64,000 nt of DNA from Vulcanimicrobiota bacterium (lineage in GTDB: Bacteria > Vulcanimicrobiota > Vulcanimicrobiia > Vulcanimicrobiales > Vulcanimicrobiaceae). Each line of letters begins with the position of its first letter. Positions within the stretch are counted from its first letter, which is position 1. The notes beneath the pieces were generated by a model. That model was not told the DNA's origin. It saw only the letters and a program-made list of their open reading frames with translations, and searched no databases. Of this stretch, positions 57,807-64,000 are shown in pieces. The stretch lies in NCBI GenBank assembly GCA_019232905.1, contig JAFANA010000030.1, forward strand, positions 1 through 64,000. The letters run 5' to 3'. Position numbers and translations under genes: made by a program.

Positions 57807-58268
57807 AGTGCCTAGCGCAAGAGTTGTTGACGTTGCAGAAAAGCGCGCGTTCTTTTTGATCGCGTCGAGGAAGTTGGCGAGCTCTTTTGATGTGCGTGCG
57901 CGCACTTTAGCAAACAAACACCAGTCGCCGGTGATCGCATAGCATTCTTCAACCACGGCGCCGTCGCATGAGAAGCCGTTGACGACTTGCGTGCCTTCGT
58001 CGCATGTGCCCATGGCGGTGCGCACGCTGACGAACGCAAGAATCGGGTAGCCTAACGCTTCCCAATCCACGACGATGGTGTAGCCGAGAAGAACTCCGAT
58101 CGATTCCAATCGCCGCATGCGCTCGCGAACGGCAGGGCGCGAAAGCGAAAGGAGACGCGAGAGATCTTCCTGGCTCGTCCGGGCGTTTGCGCGCAACGCG
58201 GCCAGGAGGCGGAGGTCCACGTCGTCGAGCTTCCGATTCGACGGGACGGCAGTGGCGGGACTGAGCAT
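57795..58268 (-). CDS. Lrp/AsnC-family transcriptional regulator
   Basis: A 157-residue regulator. The helix-turn-helix is LDDVDLRLLAALRANARTSQEDLSRLLSLSRPAVRERMRRLE (residues about 14-55, described in parts), and the RAM ligand domain follows (VVEECYAITGDWCLFAKVRART). It probably senses an amino acid and controls the divergent EamA exporter gene. The perfect inverted repeat CGGAGG-N9-CCTCCG in the gap may be its site. Confidence 0.9.
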   Translation of the reverse strand: MLSPATAVPSNRKLDDVDLRLLAALRANARTSQEDLSRLLSLSRPAVRERMRRLESIGVLLGYTIVVDWEALGYPILAFVSVRTAMGTCDEGTQVVNGFSCDGAVVEECYAITGDWCLFAKVRARTSKELANFLDAIKKNARFSATSTTLALGTVSS

Positions 58269-58292
58269 TCGTTACCCCCTAGCTTTCCAAAA

Positions 58293-58313
58293 CGGAGGAC
58301 TTTTTTACCTCCG
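58293..58313. promoter_or_regulatory. Inverted repeat between Lrp and EamA genes
   Basis: CGGAGG (58293-58298) and CCTCCG (58308-58313) flank a nine-base AT-rich spacer in the 91-base divergent gap. It is well placed for an operator of the Lrp-type regulator. Lrp proteins do not have a fixed consensus, so this is a positional inference. Confidence 0.45.
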
Positions 58314-58359
58314 CCTACTGTTTCGAAAACTCCGGCCGATCTTTGGTTTCAGAAGGGAA

Positions 58360-59292
58360 ATGATGCGCCGGTTATCCGTCTCAAGTGCGCTGCCCTGGGT
58401 GGCGCTGATCACCGTTTGGATTCTCTGGGGTTCCACCTATCTCGGCATCCGCGTGGCGGTTGAAACGATTCCGCCCTTCCTCATGGCAGGCGTGCGGTAC
58501 ATCATCGCCGGCTCCATTCTTACCGGCGCCATGCTGCTCTGGAAACGCGACCTGCTCGCGCAGCTGCGCGCGCCGCAGTGGCGCTCGTTGACGATGACGG
58601 CGTTTCTGCTGCTCGGCATCGGCAACGGCCTCTTATGTTATGCCGAGATGACCGTGCAGTCGGGCGTCGCCGCGATCGTCGTTGCGACGGTTCCGATTTG
58701 GATGGTCATCATCGCCGCAGTCGTGTCGCGCACAGGTATCACCCTTGGTTCGGCCATTGGTTTGGGGCTCGGCACGATCGGCATTGCGGCGCTTGCAGGC
58801 GTCCCGGGCGGCGGCGTTCCGCTGGTTCCTACCTTGATGATGCTCGTCGGTTCGTTCTCGTGGGCTCTCGGCTCCGTCTATGCGCGACGCCACGCGGACC
58901 TGCGCGCGAATCCGCTTATTCCGGCGCTTGAGATGTTTACCGGCGGCATCATTCTCACGATCATGGGAACGCTTACCGGCGAATTAAATCACTTGAATCT
59001 CCACGCGATTACGCCCGCGTCGATCGGCGGCTTCTTGTGGCTTGTCGGGCCCGGCGCTCTCGTCGGCTATACCGCTTATAATTATGCTGTGCGCAAACTT
59101 CCGACGCACATCGTCGCGACGTACGGCTACGTGAATCCGATCGTCGCAGTTGCGCTCGGCGCGTGGCTGCTGTATGAACCGATTACGCTCAACGTGATCC
59201 TTGGCGGCGCCGCAATCGTGCTCGCAGTGGTTGCAATTCTCAAATCGCCCGCGAAGGTTAAACGCGAAGCCAAAGGCCAACTCGCCGCATAG
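58360..59292 (+). CDS. EamA/DMT-family metabolite exporter
   Basis: A 310-residue protein with ten membrane segments in two EamA halves: ALITVWILWGSTYLGIRVAVETIPPF at the start and LMMLVGSFSWALGSVYARRHA and LVGYTAYNYAVRKLPTHIVATYGYVNP later (in parts). Members (YedA/RhaT-like) export amino acids or other metabolites. AAGGG stands before the ATGATG start; the second ATG (58363) is equally good. The upstream, Lrp-type neighbour suggests an amino acid exporter. Confidence 0.9.
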   Translation: MMRRLSVSSALPWVALITVWILWGSTYLGIRVAVETIPPFLMAGVRYIIAGSILTGAMLLWKRDLLAQLRAPQWRSLTMTAFLLLGIGNGLLCYAEMTVQSGVAAIVVATVPIWMVIIAAVVSRTGITLGSAIGLGLGTIGIAALAGVPGGGVPLVPTLMMLVGSFSWALGSVYARRHADLRANPLIPALEMFTGGIILTIMGTLTGELNHLNLHAITPASIGGFLWLVGPGALVGYTAYNYAVRKLPTHIVATYGYVNPIVAVALGAWLLYEPITLNVILGGAAIVLAVVAILKSPAKVKREAKGQLAA

Positions 59293-59307
59293 CGCGTACC
59301 ACGCACT

Positions 59308-62300
59308 ATGCGACGATTCATCAGCGCTTCACTGTGCGCGTTTCTTCTTGCGCCGTGTGCCGTATTCTCGGCATCTCCGGCAATCGCGGGTCCGGCTCAC
59401 GTTGAAGCAAGTGCGCTCAATGCGTTCTCGTGGCGGCTCATCGGCCCGTTCCGCGGCGGGCGTGCCATCGCCGTAACGGGCGTTCCCGGCGAACCGAATC
59501 ACTTTTATTTCGGCAGCGTCGACGGCGGCGTGTGGGAATCGACGAACGCCGGCCGCACGTGGAATCCGATCTTCGACGGCCAGAACGTTGCGTCGATCGG
59601 CGCGATCGCCGTCGCACCGAGCAACACGAAGATACTCTATGTCGGCAGCGGTGAAGCCGATATGCGCTCGGACATCGCGTACGGCAACGGCATGTACAAG
59701 TCGGTCGACGGCGGCAAGACGTGGACGCACATCGGCCTCGACGACACGATGCAGATCGGACGGATCGTCGTCGATCCGCACGACGCCGATATCGTGTACG
59801 TTGCGGCGCTCGGTCATGCATATTCAGCGAACCCGCAACGTGGTGTCTTCAAGTCAACCGACGGCGGCGCGACGTGGTCGAAAGTGCTCTTCAAAAACGA
59901 CGACACCGGTGCCATCGATATCGCGCTCGATCCGTCGCAACCGAATACGGTCTATGCATCGCTTTGGCAAACGCGCCGTCCGCCATGGAACGTGTACCCA
60001 CCGTCGAGCGGGCCGGGAGGCGGCGTCTACAAATCGACCGACGCCGGAAAGACGTGGACGCAACTAACGAACGGATTGCCGAAGCGCGTCGGTCACGTCG
60101 GACTCTTCGTTGCGCCGTCGCAACCGGCGCGTGTCTATGCGCAAATCGACACGGGCAGCGACGTTGCCGAGGGCGGCCTCTATCGCTCCGACGACGCCGG
60201 CGCAACGTGGACGCACGTGAACGGCGGCAAAAAGCAAATGCGCTTGTGGGGACGCGGCTGGTATTTCGGTCAGGTGACGGTCGATCCGAAGAATCCCGAC
60301 GTCCTGTACCTCATGAACACGGCAACGTACCGGTCGGAAGACGGCGGCAAAACGTTCGTCGCGATTAAAGGCTCACCTGGGGGCGATGACTATCACGCGC
60401 TCTGGATCAATCCCGACGATCCGACGCACATGATTCTCGGCAGCGATCAAGGCGTCGTCGTTTCGCTCGATGGCGCGCAGACGTGGAGTTCGTGGTACAA
60501 CCAGCCGACGGCGCAAATCTATCACGTAGCAACCGACGACCGCTATCCGTACTGGGTGTACGGCGCGCAACAAGACTCGGGCGCCATCGCCGTTCCGTCG
60601 CAGACGATTCACGAGAACATCACGTCGCTCGACTGGCGCCCGATGGACGTCGGCGGCGAAAGCGGAACCCTTGCCGCCGACGAACGCAACAACGGCAAAC
60701 TGTTCGGCGGCAACAGTTCCGGCGGCCCCGTCACATACGAAGATCTTGCAACCGGCTGGGAGCAAGACATCGATCCGACGACCGCCTATCCCGACACGGT
60801 GTGGCGCAGCGCGTGGACATTACCGGTCGTCATGTCGCCCGTCGATCACGCGCTCTACACAACGAAACAATACGTGTTTCGTTCCGTGAATCGCGGCAAG
60901 ACGTGGACGATTATCAGTCCGGATTTAACTCGCCGCGAAGAGGAAAATCATCCGTCGAATCTCGATGCCACGACGCTTGCGGACTCGGGCGGGCTGCCGC
61001 GGCGCGGTGTTGTGTATTGGCTTGCTCCCGCACCGCACGACTCGCGCACGTTATGGGCGGGGACCGACGACGGAAAAGTTTGGGTGACGCACGATACCGG
61101 CGCGCACTGGAACGACATCACGCCGAAGGCGTTGACGCCGTGGAGTAAGGTCGGCATCATCGAGCCTTCCTCGCTCGATGCGCAAACCGCCTATATTTCA
61201 GTCGATCGCCACCGTCTCAACGACTACCGCCCGTATATCTACCGCACGCACGACGGCGGACGCACCTGGTCGCCGATCGCAAGCGGCATTCCCGACGGAA
61301 ATTTCGTGAACGTCGTCCGGGCCGACACGCAGGTCCGCGGACTGCTCTACGCCGGAACCGAACGCGGCATCTACGTATCGTTCGACGACGGCGCACATTG
61401 GCAATCGTTCCGGCGCAATCTACCGGTAACGTCGGTACGCGACATCGACGTGCACGGCAACGATCTCGTGATCGCTACGCACGGACGTGGATTCTATGTG
61501 ATGGATGACATCGCGTCGTTGCGTCAGCTGGCGCAAGTATCGCTCGCGAGCAATCATCTCTTCACCCCGCCGCAAACGATTCGATTCCGCCGCGCGGGCG
61601 GCGTCGGCGGCGGCATCGCCGACGAAGGCACGCCGGTTCAACCGGAAGAGCCGCAGGCTCCGAATCCGCCGGTCGGCATGTATATCGATTACTACCTCAA
61701 CGGCGCCGCGCAAGGGCCGGTATCGATCGATATCGTCGCGCCGGGTGGACACGTCGTCCGTCACTACTCAACGGCGATGCCGGAACAGCCGGTCGATCCG
61801 TCAACCGTCGACATTGCGCCGCGATGGATTGTGCCGCCCGTAACAATCGCAACCGATCCGGGTTCGCATCGCTTCGTGTGGGACTTCACGACGCGTCAAG
61901 ATCAAGGTCCGCTCGCGCCGCCGGGAGAGTACACGATTCGTCTCACCGTCGGGAGGAGTTCGTACACGACGACGGCACGGCTTGTTCGCGACCCGCGTAA
62001 CGACGCAACCAACTCCGACTTGCACGAGCAGTTCACGCTTGCAAATCAGATCGAAGACCGGTTGAGTCAGATCGACGCCGCGCGTAAGGACGCGCAAGCG
62101 CTGCTCGACTCGAAAACGGTCAGCGATGCGCAGAAGGCGGTTATTCGCGGCGATATCCTCGGCAGCGGCGGCGGTGATGCATTCGGGACGACCGCAACGC
62201 CAGCCGTTACGAATTTCTCGACGCTCTCTGCGTTGAAGGACGCGTATCAGGGTCTCGAAGCATCGGTCGAAAGCGCGGACGCCGCGCCGACGCACGATCA

Positions 62301-62379
62301 GAATCTCGCGTACGTGAAACTCGGCAAAATGCTCGATAACACGATCGCAAAGCTTGCGAAGATAGCAGTACCGAAGTAA
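59308..62379 (+). CDS. Exported BNR/sortilin-like beta-propeller protein
   Basis: A 1023-residue protein. A signal peptide (FISASLCAFLLAPCAVFSASPAIA) is followed by many BNR/Asp-box repeats with the core S-x-D-x-G-x-T-W: STNAGRTWNP, SVDGGKTWTHI, STDGGATWSKV, SDDAGATWTHV, THDGGRTWSP. It forms two large propellers, as in sortilin/VPS10-like proteins annotated as glycosyl hydrolases. The last 300 residues add a beta domain and helices. No sialidase or protease residues are visible. Related proteins are widespread in peptidase-rich bacteria, with unknown role. Confidence 0.88.
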   Translation: MRRFISASLCAFLLAPCAVFSASPAIAGPAHVEASALNAFSWRLIGPFRGGRAIAVTGVPGEPNHFYFGSVDGGVWESTNAGRTWNPIFDGQNVASIGAIAVAPSNTKILYVGSGEADMRSDIAYGNGMYKSVDGGKTWTHIGLDDTMQIGRIVVDPHDADIVYVAALGHAYSANPQRGVFKSTDGGATWSKVLFKNDDTGAIDIALDPSQPNTVYASLWQTRRPPWNVYPPSSGPGGGVYKSTDAGKTWTQLTNGLPKRVGHVGLFVAPSQPARVYAQIDTGSDVAEGGLYRSDDAGATWTHVNGGKKQMRLWGRGWYFGQVTVDPKNPDVLYLMNTATYRSEDGGKTFVAIKGSPGGDDYHALWINPDDPTHMILGSDQGVVVSLDGAQTWSSWYNQPTAQIYHVATDDRYPYWVYGAQQDSGAIAVPSQTIHENITSLDWRPMDVGGESGTLAADERNNGKLFGGNSSGGPVTYEDLATGWEQDIDPTTAYPDTVWRSAWTLPVVMSPVDHALYTTKQYVFRSVNRGKTWTIISPDLTRREEENHPSNLDATTLADSGGLPRRGVVYWLAPAPHDSRTLWAGTDDGKVWVTHDTGAHWNDITPKALTPWSKVGIIEPSSLDAQTAYISVDRHRLNDYRPYIYRTHDGGRTWSPIASGIPDGNFVNVVRADTQVRGLLYAGTERGIYVSFDDGAHWQSFRRNLPVTSVRDIDVHGNDLVIATHGRGFYVMDDIASLRQLAQVSLASNHLFTPPQTIRFRRAGGVGGGIADEGTPVQPEEPQAPNPPVGMYIDYYLNGAAQGPVSIDIVAPGGHVVRHYSTAMPEQPVDPSTVDIAPRWIVPPVTIATDPGSHRFVWDFTTRQDQGPLAPPGEYTIRLTVGRSSYTTTARLVRDPRNDATNSDLHEQFTLANQIEDRLSQIDAARKDAQALLDSKTVSDAQKAVIRGDILGSGGGDAFGTTATPAVTNFSTLSALKDAYQGLEASVESADAAPTHDQNLAYVKLGKMLDNTIAKLAKIAVPK

Positions 62380-62387
62380 CTTCGAGC

Positions 62388-62529
62388 AGTGTCATCCTGA
62401 ACGAAGCGCCGAAGGCGCGCAGTTGAAGGATCGTTACGAACGAAGAGCCCGCCGAAAAACATCGGCGGGCTTTTTATTCGTAGCGGTCCTTCAACTCCGG
62501 TGCTTCGCACCTGCGTTCAGGATGACACT
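62388..62529. repeat. Palindromic intergenic repeat, copy 3
   Basis: Perfect 16-base outer arms AGTGTCATCCTGAACG (62388-62403) and CGTTCAGGATGACACT (62514-62529). A terminator hairpin lies in the centre. The right arm abuts the stop codon of the S10 gene (62529-62531). The variable inner segments differ from copies 1 and 2. Confidence 0.88.
62446..62475. terminator. Terminator hairpin in repeat copy 3
   Basis: AGCCCGCCGA (62446-62455) pairs perfectly with TCGGCGGGCT (62462-62471), followed by TTTTT. It terminates the BNR gene and, from the other side, the convergent S10 gene. Confidence 0.8.
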
Positions 62530-64000
62530 CAGCGTGCCGATAATACGCGGTCGTACCAGCGGGAGAGGTCGCCTTTGAATTGGGCGAGCGCCTTGGGATT
62601 TAGGTAGACCATGTGGCCGGATTGATAGAAGCCGTACGTGATGTGATTTTGGAGCGCCGGTGCGAGGCCGAGGTGATTGAGCGTGTACTCTGTCGCAAAG
62701 AACGGCGTCGCGAAATCGTAGTAGCCGTTGCCCGAGAACACGTAGAGATGCGGATTCGTCGACATGGCGCGCGCTAAGTCGGGCGCGACGTTCGCAGGCG
62801 GGTCCTCGTCGCCGTGTTTGAAGTCCCACCGCGCGCCGAGCTGACCGCCGTATGACGTCGGCCGGTACTGCAAGTTCGTGTGATACTTGAGCGTCTGCGT
62901 CATGTAGTTCATGCCGAGACCGACGAACGCGCCGCTGATGCCGACATCGGACGGATCCCAACGCGGAACGTCCGAGCCCGGGAGCGTGTACGACGTATAG
63001 CGCGAGTCGTAGCGGCCGATCACTTCGTCCTGATTGAGCAGCAGCGTCTGCAAGAACCGGAAATACGGAATGCGCAGGTTCGAGTTGCGAATGTAGTCCT
63101 CGGAGACGCCGAGATACGAATGGAGGCGCGCAACGTCGTTGTTGAACTCTGCTTGGCTCAGATCGGAGCCTTGCGCGAGATCGCGCAAGTACTGACCGCC
63201 CGCGAATGACTCGACGCCTTGCAGAAATGACGGCAGGCTTTGTCCTTGTCCGGCTTTATGATGGAACCACGCCGCCGCTGCTTCCGTCGGCAGATAGCCG
63301 ACGAAGCCCCAGTCACCGCCGCCGATCGGACTGCCGCCGGCAAGTCCGCCGAGTCCGAAGTTCAGAATCGAGGAGAGGAGCACGACGCCGTTCATCTGCA
63401 CGCCCGCATTTTGCAGCATGTTCACGAGCACGCAGTCGCGCGTTGTGCCGTAGCTTTCGCCGAAGAGAAACTTCGGCGAATTCCAGCGGCCGAATTGCGT
63501 GATGTAGCGCTGAATGAACTGCGTAAACGCGCGGCCGTCCTGATCGACGCCCATGAAATCCTTGGGCGTTCCCGCGCCGATCACGCGGCTCCATCCCGTA
63601 TTCGGTGCGTCGATAAAGACGAGGTCCGTCTTATCGATCAAGCTGTAGTTGTTCTCGATCAGTTTGAACGGCGCGTTCGGAATGCCCTGATCGTTCATCG
63701 TCTGCACGCGCAGCGGCGCGAACGATCCCATGCGAAGCCAAATCGTCGAGCTTCCGGGGCCACCGTTGTAGAAGAACGTGACCGGACGGTTGCGCAGATC
63801 GGCTCCGTCTTTGGTAAACGCGGTATAGAACATCCGCGCCGTAATCTGTTCCTTGTCGTTGCGCAACGTGATCGTGCCCGCGCGCGCGGTGTACGGAATG
63901 CTCGCGCCGTTGACGTGCGCGACCGCGTGTGTGACCGAATCCGTCGGAGTCGCGGGTGCGGCCGCGATGAGAAACGCAGCCGAAAGCGAGGCGGCAAGAA
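62529..64000 (-). CDS. Serine carboxypeptidase (S10 family), 5' end cut
   Basis: The frame runs to the window edge, with a signal-like LAASLSAAFLIAAAP still visible upstream of 63866, so the start lies outside. About 490 residues are seen. FFYNGGPGSSTIW forms the oxyanion loop, the nucleophile is in FGESYGTTRDC, the aspartate in NGYYDFATPF and the histidine in QSGHMVYL. It trims C-terminal residues from peptides in the periplasm, at acidic pH in known members. Ends at repeat copy 3. An internal TTG at 63866 is not the start. Confidence 0.92.
   Translation of the reverse strand, partial: LAASLSAAFLIAAAPATPTDSVTHAVAHVNGASIPYTARAGTITLRNDKEQITARMFYTAFTKDGADLRNRPVTFFYNGGPGSSTIWLRMGSFAPLRVQTMNDQGIPNAPFKLIENNYSLIDKTDLVFIDAPNTGWSRVIGAGTPKDFMGVDQDGRAFTQFIQRYITQFGRWNSPKFLFGESYGTTRDCVLVNMLQNAGVQMNGVVLLSSILNFGLGGLAGGSPIGGGDWGFVGYLPTEAAAAWFHHKAGQGQSLPSFLQGVESFAGGQYLRDLAQGSDLSQAEFNNDVARLHSYLGVSEDYIRNSNLRIPYFRFLQTLLLNQDEVIGRYDSRYTSYTLPGSDVPRWDPSDVGISGAFVGLGMNYMTQTLKYHTNLQYRPTSYGGQLGARWDFKHGDEDPPANVAPDLARAMSTNPHLYVFSGNGYYDFATPFFATEYTLNHLGLAPALQNHITYGFYQSGHMVYLNPKALAQFKGDLSRWYDRVLSAR

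Overview
The window is a chromosomal segment from a GC-rich bacterium that appears to be diderm: there is an outer-membrane-type protein, several lipoproteins and many exported peptidases. Coding is dense, with frequent ATGA, GTGA and TAATG overlaps and many GTG or TTG starts. Core genes (gyrA, clpB, typA, trxA, tsaE-tsaB-rimI, yqeK-rsfS, selA, selB and a tRNA-Sec) show it is neither a plasmid nor a phage. The mix of gene families would suit a poorly cultured phylum such as Eremiobacterota (WPS-2). That is an inference from style and content only and is weakly supported.

Layout, left to right. 0-3.4 kb (minus): an amino-sugar operon, with an FAD oxidoreductase, a 100-residue HExxH protein, a BadF/BadG-type sugar kinase, a NanE-type epimerase and the start of a membrane protein cut by the window edge. 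3.4-7.9 kb: a DUF4870 protein, a methyltransferase, an APC permease, and a divergent SDR/TetR pair sharing three tandem operators. 7.9-17.2 kb (minus): a tightly packed seven-gene run, with a GH20 hexosaminidase, a carrier fused to a PDZ-like tail, an M20 peptidase, a class-A beta-lactamase-like protein without the omega-loop glutamate, a HyuA-like protein, a TetR regulator and a membrane protein. This is the best candidate here for an undescribed catabolic or cell-wall salvage system. 17.3-21.8 kb: a probable pseudo-cyclase, a class III-like sirtuin, and an ECF sigma/RskA anti-sigma/GNAT operon.

21.8-25.7 kb is a zone of decay: two broken DUF5985-like genes, a broken DUF1254 gene and a 5'-truncated LolA-like fragment, ending at the tRNA-Sec gene. 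25.7-45 kb holds signalling, translation-GTPase and membrane-stress genes: a GAF histidine kinase, typA, DUF4239, YihY/BrkB, DUF1003, AraC, patatin, DUF2254, clpB with a strong terminator, RMD1, PEBP, a HAF-repeat lipoprotein and a PQQ-like propeller.

44-54 kb: trxA-selA-selB followed by an adenine/adenosine deaminase, then gyrA and the tsaE-tsaB-rimI-yqeK-rsfS operon. Together with the tRNA-Sec this gives three of the four selenocysteine-decoding parts; selD and any selenoprotein lie outside the window. yqeK and rsfS both appear to start at non-AUG codons (CTG and ATC), each seven bases after a strong Shine-Dalgarno. 54-64 kb is a secretion and peptidase region (TPM protein, prolyl oligopeptidase, Lrp, EamA exporter, BNR propeller, S10 carboxypeptidase). 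It is punctuated by three copies of a palindromic repeat, each with an intrinsic-terminator hairpin at its core.
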